This document shows positions 35,707 to 45,131 of a DNA stretch of 64,000 nt, in pieces. The notes under the pieces were generated by a model. It was given only the letters and a program-made list of their open reading frames with translations, was not told the origin of the DNA and did not search any database. A program made the position numbers and the translations under genes. Positions within the stretch are counted from its first letter, which is position 1, and each line of letters opens with the position of its first letter. Source of the stretch: Anarhynchus alexandrinus (Eukaryota; Chordata; Aves; Charadriiformes; Charadriidae); the NCBI GenBank assembly GCA_008711295.1, contig VUYV01000156.1, positions 1,624,519-1,688,518 on the forward strand. Reading direction: 5' to 3'.

Positions 35707-36190
35707 CATAGGCTCCTAGAAATTTATGCCAGAAGGCATCAGTAGATCATACTGTCTCATTTTAAATATACCACAGGCTTTTCTGTTTTAACCAGTTTGC
35801 CCTGTATTGAGCCAAATAGCTTCTTTGGCCAAGACACCTCTCAGAGCAGCATTAATCTCGGTTTGAAGATGTCAGTTTGGAGCATCTGCCACTTTCCTTG
35901 GACTTTCCTTCCAGCAGTTAATCCCCACACTGTGGAAGTTCTTACATCCTCCCTTTAAATCAGCTCTGAGTCTACTTTGCGATAAGCTGAGCAGCCTGAG
36001 CTCCGTGAGCTGCGCTGAAAGACACTTTTCCATGGCAGGTCCCCCAGCCCAGGAGCAATTTTCCCCACAGACACCTTCATCACTACACTGTTTGGACTAC
36101 GAGATGTCTTGATCTTCCCAGCCAGCACGGCTCCAGGTGCTCCCCAGAAGTAACAGGCCAGGGTCAATGTCAACAGGAAGATCTCACTTA
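35707..36190 (-). mobile_element. Ancient CR1 LINE 3' end
   Basis: The plus strand follows the reverse-complement order of an old amniote CR1. It starts with a decayed 'tcatag' end and 'tgccagaaggcat', then 'gtattgagccaa', then 'cggtttgaagatgtcag' and 'gagcatctgccac', then 'gtggaagttcttac'. It closes with a block around 'gataagctgagcagcctgagctc' (about 35,982-36,004) that matches the region encoding the end of ORF2. No reading frame survives. The similarity is spread evenly along about 480 bp but is low everywhere, which marks it as much older than the 24,393 copy. The right boundary is uncertain; similarity fades by 36,190. A second old CR1 end begins about 140 bp further on. Confidence 0.78.
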
Positions 36191-36332
36191 CGGCGGGGAG
36201 TGCAAACCAACCCCAAAAACTGCATCAGCCGCAGCCTCCAAGCCATCCGCACCAGGCACCGCGCTTCCCTCCCTGGTTTTGGAAGCTAAATGTGAGCAAC
36301 AGTAACATAGCAGCATTCAGCAGCATCGGGCG

Positions 36333-36480
36333 TTACAAGACTCTGGGGCTGGAAAGAGCCACGCGAGGGCACCCGATGAGTTTCCCGTGTCAGTGTGAGC
36401 AGGAACAGCACCATGCACAACCCCTGCTGTGTCCATTCCAGAGACATGGAGACAGGCTGGTCGGAAAAAACGCACTCCTG
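36333..36480 (-). mobile_element. Probable old CR1 3'-end fragment
   Basis: The stretch starting 'agactctggggctggaaagag' resembles the CR1 3' terminal motif 'agactccagggctggaaggg'. It is followed, in the same order as in CR1, by 'tgagcaggaacagcacc' and then a poorly preserved 'acaggctgg...aaaaaacgcactcc' block corresponding to the 'aacctg...aaaacctccag' part of the family. Octamer ends are no longer recognisable. Orientation (minus) is inferred from the block order. It could also be chance similarity in GC-rich DNA. Confidence 0.45.
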
Positions 36481-36889
36481 CTCCCTGGTCTCCATCATCT
36501 GCCCTGCTCTCCCCATACTCCCGTGGCGCTGGCAGCTGGCTCTTCGGCAGAGGGTCTGCCCTGCCCAGACCCCCCGAGCCAGCTCCAGCCCCCCACGGCA
36601 GCGGTCCACGCCAGCACGGCTGGACTCACGGAAACCAAAGCGCAAAGCGAGAGACAGCAAGAGATTGAGGCAGGACCAGGACTGTGCGCCCATCACAGGG
36701 TCCATTCCTAAGCTCACACAGCGCACGAGCGGCGAGCGAAGGTTTGAGGGCAGTCATGCCGCTCGCCCCTGCGCGGCTGCCGGGGACGCCGCAGGAGCTG
36801 GGGCGGACGCAGCCGGGGCAGCACCGACACCTCTTGCCCCGCTCCTGCAGCCCTGCTCGGCTGCTCGCGCGCGGCCCCACAGGAAGGCT
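36481..36889. other. GC-rich stretch, no gene recognised
   Basis: Bounded by the decayed CR1 on the left and the homeodomain island on the right. Confidence 0.5.
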
Positions 36890-37245
36890 GAACTGATTGA
36901 TTTAAAAGAATTACAAAGGGCTCTGTGGAAATGATTTGTTACCAATTAAGGCGGAAGTCAATTAAGGCAATTGGTACAGGTTAAAGAAAAGATGGCCTAA
37001 AATTCCTAATTGACGGGAAAAAAAAAATTCAAAGAACAGCCTTCCAGAAGCACTGCATTAACCAAAGAGACTGAGGATGCTGTGAGGTTTCATGAGTTCA
37101 TCGCGTTTATGATGAGGAGGAATACAGAACTCCAGAGCCTCGCTGTCCAGATGAATGGCTAAAAGAAGGATATGGCATATCATCACTTGACTCTCGACTG
37201 CTTTAATTTTCTTCTCTTTCCATTTTCTCCCGTTCATTGTGTCAG
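36890..37245. promoter_or_regulatory. AT-rich island with decamer pair in an inverted repeat, enhancer candidate
   Basis: TACCAATT (36,940-36,947) and AATTGGTA (36,969-36,976) form an inverted repeat. Inside and overlapping it, CAATTAAGGC occurs twice, at 36,943-36,952 and 36,959-36,968, exactly 16 bases apart. The same decamer is found at 16,959 in another island. Further sites include ATTGATTTAAAAGAATTAC and CCTAATTGACGG. The evenly spaced identical sites suggest cooperative homeodomain binding (inference). Confidence 0.45.
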
Positions 37246-37271
37246 CTTTATCTGGACTCTGACACTCATAG
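37246..37271 (+). other. Candidate 26-nt microexon
   Basis: A long pyrimidine tract (37,200-37,241: TTTAATTTTCTTCTCTTTCC and beyond) ends in GTGTCAG at 37,245. Twenty-six bases later ATAG is followed by GTGAGTTTT (37,272 onward), a near-consensus donor. Plausible branch-point sequences (CTTGAC, CTCGAC) lie 50-60 bases upstream. At 26 bases it would shift frame, so if used it would more likely belong to a noncoding RNA or a regulated isoform. There is no proof of transcription, and a longer exon using an upstream AG is possible. Confidence 0.25.
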
Positions 37272-37277
37272 GTGAGT

Positions 37278-38180
37278 TTTCATGCACAAGCAATGTACGA
37301 CAGTGCACGACCTTTCACATCTACCCATCCAAACAAAAAACATCCCTCCTCACAATTCCAGACACACCCAGCTCAGGAAACCCCCAAGCTAAAAATATTT
37401 GGAGGCTGGAAATATCCTCAGACATCAATCATCTCTGCTCACCCAGGTCCTGCTCTGCTTGGCACAGGCTTCTGGCCACTGCTCCCACTGGTCCTCCCTT
37501 GGGGAGGAGCATCAGCCCACACTACGCAGACCGAGGGCCCTTCGGAGGAGCCAGGAGCTGCAGAGGCACCAGGCAACGCCAGGGAACAAAGGGGTGAGGG
37601 CCAGAGAGTCAAAAAAGCAAAGACAGAAGGGTGGAGGTAGTGCCAAGGAGAGACATCCTGACAGCTCCCAGCAGAGCTGCGAGGAAGGGCTGGAGAGCCC
37701 ACGGATGCTCCCAGCATCACACCTCTCTGGAGCCAGGGACAGCAGCACGGCCACAGGCAGGAGAGCAAAACGGTCTCGCGTGTCGGCAGGGCAACATTTC
37801 AAAGAAATCACTCCATGGTGCTGGATGAGCTCCTGGTGCACCAAAGCCTCAGTCCTGGGGGAGAGGGTGGCAATGCTGTCCATGAGTGACCAGGAGAAGC
37901 TCTGTCACCAGTGCCCCGGGGCTGGACAGCCGTCCCATCCACCCCTCCAGCAGCAAGCTGCCCCTGCCCCACCGGCATGATGCTCGGCAGCAGAAGCGCT
38001 TGTACCTTACCAACTGCTGTGTGAGCGGGTGGTTGCACCTTACCCTCCCCTGTGATCCCTACAAACCCTCTGCTGAACACCTCTATCACCGCCTCTGGCC
38101 TCCACCTCCTACCCCGAGGAGCTCTGCCCCCACAGGTGCCCACACACACATCCATCACAGGACCCTGTGGTCCTTTGCAG
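37278..38180. other. GC-rich stretch, no gene recognised
   Basis: The 193-codon frame 37,399-37,980 (+) is Ser/Gln/Arg-rich and has no recognisable domain. Confidence 0.45.
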
Positions 38181-38750
38181 GAATAACTCCCATGTGCTGC
38201 AGACTTCAGATGGGGCTAAATCACTTGCCTAGTTTGAAGGATGCCTTCCTCGGTGACATTTTTAACACTGTTTTTAAGGAGCATATTGCCCAGCTGGAAA
38301 TGAGAATCCATCAGGCAATAGCACATATCGTAGGTCCTGGTCAGTAAGTGGAAAGAATTGGGGTTTATGGCTCAATAAATCATAGAACTTTCAATTAGAT
38401 GAGTAGCTTAATTACTCTGCTGGATTTAGCATCCTACCTCTTTTGTAAGATCATATTCTTTTAATGGCAACACAGCAGTTACACAAGAGCCTGACAAATT
38501 AGGCTTCATTCCTTTCTATTCCGTATCCAAACTAAAGCAGATGGGACACTACATCTTAAATTCATGAAATTACTCTTAACATACAACTTCCTTTGACTTT
38601 CTATAGATTATTCAAAATAAATGGCATCCCATGAACCCCCTCTTCCACCAGACAGAGGATTTGCTCCACTTTTAAGATTCTCTCTGAACAGAAATACGCA
38701 CTGAATAAGAGAAAAGTGAGATAAGCACAGGTTTACTAATGGGTATTGGG
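38180..38750. other. AT-rich island with a protein-like open segment at its left edge
   Basis: From 38,209 an open plus frame reads FLGDIFNTVFKEHIAQLEMR and ends with a stop at 38,345-38,347; GTAAGT (38,343-38,348) overlaps the end. It has balanced, helix-like composition, but the family is not recognised. The segment around 'ggtcctggtcagtaagtgg' also faintly resembles the end of MIR-type SINEs. The rest (38,340-38,640) is AT-rich with TCAATTAGATGAGTAGCTTAATTAC and is a noncoding-element candidate. Confidence 0.28.
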
Positions 38751-41700
38751 GTGCTTCAGTGGGACCGGACTTCTGATGCTCAGGCTCCTGGTCAGAGTAG
38801 CCACCACCCACCCCGGCTGGCCCAGGGGCGGTGCGTACGTGTCCCTGCCGTCTCCCTTCACAAAGCGCCTCCAAACCCCCTCGGGGCGGGCGAACGGGGC
38901 GTGCTGCGGGTGAGCCAAATCAAAAGGAAAGCTGTAAGAGATTATCCGGCTCCGCCAAACACCGTCACCTGAAGTGTGTCTGCTTGCAAGGAGTGCAGGG
39001 TACTTCCAGACCCCACGTCACCACATCAGAGTGATAAATGACATCATCCAAAATACAGCGCTAGGACAGGGTGAGAAACAGCTAGTTCCTCAAAAACATC
39101 TGAGCGTCAGGTTCTGCCGTTAGAGCGTCACCGAATCCCCACTGATCATCCAGTACGGACGGCACACGAGCTGCGCTGGGAGCTGGCAGGGAGAGGTGAG
39201 GATGCACCCGCCGCTGTGGCCCCACAGAAAGGCGGTACTGGTCTCTCTCCCGCAGGGGGGCTGGCGGCCGCTGGCACCCGCACGGGGGTCGCACTGGAGC
39301 GCACTGTCTCAGCGCCCGAGCACGCCAGCCCCAGCAGCGCACCACGGCTCTGAAGGCGGGTTTTCTTCAGAAGTCACCCAGGTTTGGTCCGTGCTCGGCT
39401 TTCAATGTGGTTTAGGAACACGAGTGCAAATATGAGAGTAGACATGAGAGAACAAAGTGAAAGAGAGGAGCTGTGGTGGCTGCAGACAGCCCAGAGCCCA
39501 AGGCTTGGGCAAGGCTGAAGGCACTTCGGATTGCAAGGAACTGGTCCGATTTCACTTATCACACACCTCAATGCATGAAAACAAAGCTCTTGAAATAAGA
39601 AAATCAGTATTAAGCCAGGAGGAGAAAAAAGTTCCCAGGAGCAATCTATCTTTTCTATCTGGAAGCGTTTTTCTAGAGCACGACTGCATGTACCAGAACC
39701 GCCAGGACATCCCCTGTCACCTCGTGTCCCTCACACTGCCCCTCGGGTTGCCAGCGAGCGGCCGTCCCTCCGTCTGGTGGCCGTGGGAGGGCAGGGGTGG
39801 CCGGAGCAGCAGAGCCCGGCCCGGCAGAGGTGACACCGTCAGAACTCAGCAGCGCGAGAGTGGTGACATGCAGGTTGTCCCCAGCACCCGCAGCCACACG
39901 GGTTCAGCAACAGCATCTGTTGGTCCCAACTGTCTACGGCAAAACACTGTGGTTCAGTTTCTACTCAAGCTGAGGTTGTGCTGTGCAAACCCTTCATAGG
40001 TGTACAATACGGCGCTCATTCTGAGCACGTTCCTCCGCGTTATATAAAGGTTATAGCTCAGAGCGGGCTGGAAGCGTGTCTTTCCCGAGCGAGTTGGGGC
40101 GGGCAGCTGGCAGAACGCTCTGCTGTGCCATTCCCTCTCCAGCAGCCATGGGGCAGACTGGGCGAGCGGGGGGGACGGGCCACCCATCGCCGCGTGGAGG
40201 AGGGAGCCTGTGGCCACTGCCGAGCCGCCTCCCGCTTACAGGGTCCCGGGGCTCCTTCCCTCTCCGCAACCGCACGAACTCAGTCCCGCAGCAGCCCGAG
40301 CTGTCTCCGGGCTGCGGTTCCCGGGAGCAGAGACGCGGCTGTGCCCACCCCCTCTGTGCCCCCAGGGTTGGCTCCTGTGCCCGGTCCCAAGCACAGCTCC
40401 CACCGTCCCTGCGGCGCAGCAGGGGCAGCCCCGGGGCGAAGAGCAGGAGCTGCACCATCCGGCAGCCCTTGGCATGAAGGGTCCAGCCGTACTCGGCTGC
40501 TGCCACACAGCTGCAATCTTTTCGCTTAGGAGCCCGTGCAATAAGGTAATGCTCAGAATTTGTAATTGCTTCCCGGATTTTAAGTGTGGCTGCAGAGGTA
40601 TAACTCAAACACGCACGTTTCAAACACCTGAAACCTCCCACTACCAGTTTCTGGTTTAGCTGTCCCCCCTCTTCCCACTTGGGTACCAGTCCATCACAGG
40701 CTGCCTGCGGCACAGGCTGCTCTCAGCAAAGACTGAATTTTTAACACCATCTCCCAGGGGCTGAGCAGCTCCCGAGCCCTGCGATCGCCGCGTCTCAGGG
40801 CAGGTTACCAGAGCTTCTACCCTGGTGGGTGATCATGTCCTGCTGTTATCCGGCACTCTTTGCTCGGAATCGGGACACTTTACAAAGCATAAGTGGAGAT
40901 ATTGGAGAGATCAGACCTCATGTAAATTTTGCTGCCTTCCAAAAAAAAAAAAAAAAAAAAAGAAAGAAAAATCTCTGCAAAGCATGAGCAAAGCTTGCAT
41001 CCAGCACAGCCCCAGAGATGAATGCCGTCCCCGTGTCCAGAGGAAAGGAGAGCTGCTTCTGTGGAGGAGCGTGCGCGTTCCCAAGCCGCCGCAGTCGGGG
41101 CCCCGAGGAGGAGCGGCACACGCTGACGTCCACAGCTCCCGCGGCCCTCAGAGCAACGCGGACGCCTTTGGCTGAGGAGGTGTTTGCCAGCACAAACTAA
41201 TCATTTACATCCACATAAATATTGCTAAAGAGCTGGAGATAAACAAACACAGCTTTTGACACAAAATAGACCAGACGTTTCTCACCCGGTCCCAGTGCTC
41301 AGGGCCCGGCTGGCAGCGCGCGGCAGCGGGACCCACCGGCAAACCCAGCGCAGCCCCGGCTCTGCCGCCTGAGCGCGCCGCCCGCGAGGGCTTCGGGGGA
41401 ACGTCAGCAAGGTGTTCGGGGAAAAGAGGCTGTCGTAAATTTTCCGAAAGGATCTGCTGGCGGCCGTCCCACTCCACTCTTCGGAGCTATAAAGTTTTAC
41501 TAGGGGGAAAGCTCCTGGCTGCTGGCAGCGTCCCCCCGGGGGGAGGGCTGTGGAGCAAACGCTGCCCGGTCCCACCGCCCCTGCCCAGAGCGGTCCCCGC
41601 ACGCCGCTGCCCTGTTACAGCACGAGCTCCTCTAATTGCCGCTCGGTGCCAGGGACACACAAACAAGGCCCCGCTTGACTTTACATGCCCCGCGCCGGGG

Positions 41701-42030
41701 GTGCCAGAACACGCAGAGCTCGGCGGGATGGGCACGTGGCAAAGCAGAGCAGCGCGGGTGCTCTGCAGGAGAGCGGCGAGAGGAGCCTCGCAGCACCCTG
41801 CGGGGACACGCAGCGCCTGGAGCCGGGTAACCGCGCGCGGTAGAGAGCTGGAGGGACTTAAATCAGGCTGGCACTGCCGGCAGGGAGGTGCGCGGCGCCT
41901 AAAGGAGCTCAGACTCTGCATCTGGGTGCCCAGAACCACCCGCCGTGCCTCAACATCCTGACCCGTGGTGGTGACTCATCCCTGCACACACCATCAGCCA
42001 AGAGGAACAGCCCGGGAACATCTGTGGGGT
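38751..42030. other. Long GC-rich stretch, no gene recognised
   Basis: Contains the poly(A) at 40,941 and AT-richer intervals at 39,540-39,670 and 39,940-40,060. The 220-codon minus frame 40,051-40,713 and its plus-strand partners are mutual shadows, and neither has a domain. Confidence 0.5.
40941..40971. repeat. Poly(A)/(GAAA) tract
   Basis: Twenty-one consecutive A are followed by GAAAGAAAAA. The upstream 100 bases ('aagtggagatattggagagatcagacctcatgtaaattttgctg') could be a retroposed transcript 3' end, but no source gene is recognisable. Confidence 0.9.
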
Positions 42031-42420
42031 GCACGAGTCTCAGGGGAAGCTTTGCCAATTGGTGCGAAATGCTTCTTTATCTCCACTTCTGAAAAGTCCG
42101 GGTTTTTAATTAAAGCGAGCCCTTCCCAAATACTAAACACACGATCTGATCCGGGCAGAGTGACTCCCCTTCTCTCCTCACTTTCTTCCCATTGCACCTC
42201 ATGAGTTATAGATCTTTCACACTCATAAAAGATAATCACCCTTCATGGGTGAAGTAGCCTCTGTTTATACCACAGCAGCAGAAGGATTGATAGACTGTGC
42301 AATTAAAACAGGAGCTGCAGCAGAAGGGCCGGGACAGCTCCCGCTAAAGGGAAAATCCAGTATTTAGGTATTTTTACCCCTTGGGTAAAAGCCCAAGTGT
42401 CAAAGATTTAACCCCAAAGC
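42030..42420. other. AT-rich island with two small perfect hairpins
   Basis: TCACCC-TTCAT-GGGTGA (42,236-42,252) and TTTTACCC-CTT-GGGTAAAA (42,372-42,390) are perfect inverted repeats 120 bases apart, sharing the ACCC/GGGT core. Also GTTTTTAATTAAAGCG. Function unknown. Confidence 0.35.
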
Positions 42421-42582
42421 TTTGCCATGCCGCTTCCAGGGAGGACCACGGCAGGAGGTCAGCACTGGTCCCACGCTCCCCGCTGGGGCTTTGTCCCAGC
42501 ACTGCTGATTCACTAGAAATGGCCTCCTGCCACCCCGCAGAGCCCCGTGCCCGCGCAGCTCCCTGCCCACTGTCCCTGCCCG

Positions 42583-43087
42583 CGTAGGCACAGCTTTTTC
42601 ACAAACAACAATGCACATTTGCAGCATGTGAGGAGTGTGCGCCCCACAGCTGTGCTGGGAGCTGCAGCCGCATCCCCGGGCTCCTGCCCAGTGCCCGGCG
42701 GGACCACAGTGGTGGCCGACATCCCTGCCTGGCCAGGGCCACCCCGGCAGCGCTGGCCCGCTCCCGCCAAGTCCCGGCTCTCCAGGGGATCTCTGCCTCC
42801 TGCGGCTCCGCGGGGGCATTATTTACCTTGTTANACGTAGGCACAGCTTTTTTAACAAACAGCAGTGCACATCTGCAGCACGTGAGGAGTGTGCGCCCCA
42901 CAGCTGCTCCGGGAGCTGCAGCCGCATCCCTGGGCTCCTGCCCAGTGCCCGGCGGGACCACAGTGGTGGCCGACATCCCTGCCCGGCCAGGGCCACCCCG
43001 GCAGCGCTGGCCCGCTCCCGCCAAGTCCCGGCTCTCCAGGGGATCTCTGCCTCCTGCGGCTCCGCGGGGGCATTATTTACCTTGTTA
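42583..43087. repeat. 250-bp direct tandem duplication joined at a single N
   Basis: Copy 1 (42,583-42,833) and copy 2 (42,836-43,087) both start with cgtaggcacagctttt and both end with cattatttaccttgtta. They differ at roughly a dozen positions, mostly substitutions in the first 100 bases. A lone N at 42,834 sits exactly at the junction. The copies continue into unrelated flanks on the outer sides. Either this is a real recent tandem duplication or two allelic or overlapping contig ends placed side by side. No gene is evident in either copy. Confidence 0.95.
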
Positions 43088-44200
43088 ATTTCTGAGGGAG
43101 GCGTTTTAATTGCTTTAAATTACTGCTGGAAAAACTGGAGTGGTCAACAATCAATCAGGCTGATTTACCACCCCGTGCCCACCCGCTGCGAGCCGGCAAT
43201 CAGCTGCGCCACAAGATCTATTATTGATGAACTTTGCGGGGCCGCTAATTAGCTGCGAGCACACGTCCCCGGCACGGCTGCGCTGGCGGAGCAGCGGCGT
43301 GTGCCCCGGCACAGTGTCGGTCCCTGCTGCCCCGGCCAGGGGACCCGCGTGGCACAGGCGGCGTGTGGGGGCACGGGGGGCAATCGGCCCCCAGCCCGGT
43401 GCCATCCCGCCGAGGGGCCACCGCAGGAGCCAGCGCCGGCTCAGCCTCCCCGGGCCGAGCTCCTGCAGGCAGCAGGCGCTGCCTGGTGAACGGTATTTAT
43501 CACTGCCATTATTAGATTACTTAAAAGAAATCTTCTTTTGAATGGGGCTGTGAAGCAAGAAAACTCCCTTTGTGCATTGGGCATTTATCTCCTATAGCAT
43601 TAAGCGGAACAGCATTAGCATTACCACCAGCGCCTTAATTACTCCTGGTGCAAGTTGCTCCTGGGGCCAGGGGCACGCGGGGCTGCTCCACGCTCAGGCA
43701 CCGCAGCAGCCCCCGGAGCGTGTGGGGACCACGGGCTTGGGTCGCTCAGGTCCACATCCACCCCGGGCTGGGCGAGACACCTCCAGAGACCACCGGAGCG
43801 TCTGGAGCATCCCTGGGGCCAGCAGCCGGTGGAGGGAGACGCTGCCCGGCCAGCACAGCTCCCCTTCCCCTCCTGGGGCGGGAGGTGCCCGGTCCCCCGA
43901 GGCAGCGAGGCGCAGGGGCGAAGGGGGCTCCAGCACCCCCCACCAGCCCCAGCCCCAGCCACGGGCCAGCTCTTGAGAGGCGGGATGGGGGAGAAGGCTG
44001 CACCTTCCCCAAAATGCGGGGGACATCTCTGGGGGGAGTAAGGCTGCCTGAGGAGCAAAGTCCCCCGGTACAGACCTGTATCTAAACAGAAGCAGCGAGG
44101 GAAGGGGGTGGCATTGCAATTCCGCACAGGAAAGCATAGTTCCCATCCCCTGCCAAGAGCGCCTTGGCGGCGATGGGTGCCCGCGTGCCAGTCATCCATC
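43088..44200. other. Mixed stretch after the 250-bp duplication
   Basis: AT-richer patches at 43,090-43,260 (GTTAATTTC, TTTTAATTGCTTTAAATTAC, GCTAATTAGC) and 43,490-43,650 (ATTATTAGATTAC, GCCTTAATTAC) alternate with GC-rich DNA to 44,200. No gene recognised. Confidence 0.35.
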
Positions 44201-44440
44201 AGCCCACTGATCTCATCCTTGATTTTCATGGACATCTTTGATTTTTCATCATAAATTCTCCTTGTTCCTCACCGGAGACTGACAGGGATTTTAAGTACAG
44301 AATGAAATGGAGAATATTAAAGTGGCTGCTATTCTATTGTGCCTGTCAGCTGTTTCACTTTAAATGCTGTCCTTATTAATGATAACACCATAACACTTTA
44401 AGACCCTCAGCTAAGGCCTTCAAGGACGTTGATTAAATGC
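44200..44440. promoter_or_regulatory. AT-rich island, enhancer candidate
   Basis: CTGTCA (44,343-44,348, MEIS/TGIF-type TGACAG on the minus strand) overlaps E-box CAGCTG (44,347-44,352). ATTAATGATAACACC and AATATTAAAG lie nearby. Compact and non-repetitive. Confidence 0.38.
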
Positions 44441-44897
44441 AGCTTCCCCTGGAAGACCCTTCCTTTTCCTTAAGTTCACCCATTTCAGAGACGGGGCAGC
44501 GGTGGCACGAGGGCGCTGTCTGTGCTGTTCAAGGTCACCACCAGCCCCGGAGCAGCTGCCAGATGCCCTCAGCCCTCACCAGCTCCTCCTGCCCGACCAC
44601 TGCTGGGTGTCCCCAACAGTGGTGACACCCCACGGCCACGCTGGCCCTGCTGCCCATGCACATCGGCATTGGCAAGGACGGGGCAGGAGCTTTTGGTGTG
44701 AGTTACAGTGGGGCAGCTGCTGGGAGGGGAACCGGCAGTGATGTGACCGACACCAGGTGATTGCTCCTGAGCTACCAGGGGGAATGAAAGGCGGTGTGGG
44801 GCAGCCAGGGCTGCGCAGCACTGGCCACGCGTTCCCCAGCCTGTGGGATGCGGCGGCACATCCCCCCCTCCCCACCATGGGGGACAAGGACCTTACC
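44441..44897. other. GC-rich stretch left of the second CR1, no gene recognised
   Basis: Only short overlapping frames. Confidence 0.5.
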
Positions 44898-45131
44898 CCC
44901 TGGGCAGCCTGTGCCAGTGCTCTGCCACCCGCACAGGAGAGAAGTCCCTCCTCAGGTTGAGATGGAACTCCCTATGGTCACGTTTGTGCCCGTTCCCTCT
45001 TGTCCTGTCACTGGGCACCACTGAAAACAGTCTATTCCCATCCCCCGGCACCCTCCCTTTGAAAGTATTGAGAAGATCCCCCCTCAGTCTTCTTTTTTCC
45101 AGACTGAAAAGACCCAGTCCCTCAGCCCTTC
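44898..45131 (-). mobile_element. CR1 LINE fragment, second subfamily
   Basis: The plus strand reads through the standard reverse-complement CR1 order: a block resembling 'ctgggcagcctgtgccagtg', then 'cccgttccctcttgtcctgt', then 'agatcccccctcagtcttct', ending in 'ccctcagccctt'. This corresponds to the end of ORF2 in an element on the minus strand. Compared with the copy at 24,393 it differs at many sites and uses a different spacer ('cactgggcaccactgaaaac'), so it belongs to another CR1 subfamily. The 3' untranslated tail with the octamer repeats is missing, so it is truncated at both ends. No intact reading frame remains. The boundaries are set by where similarity to the family, as I know it, fades. 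Confidence 0.92.
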
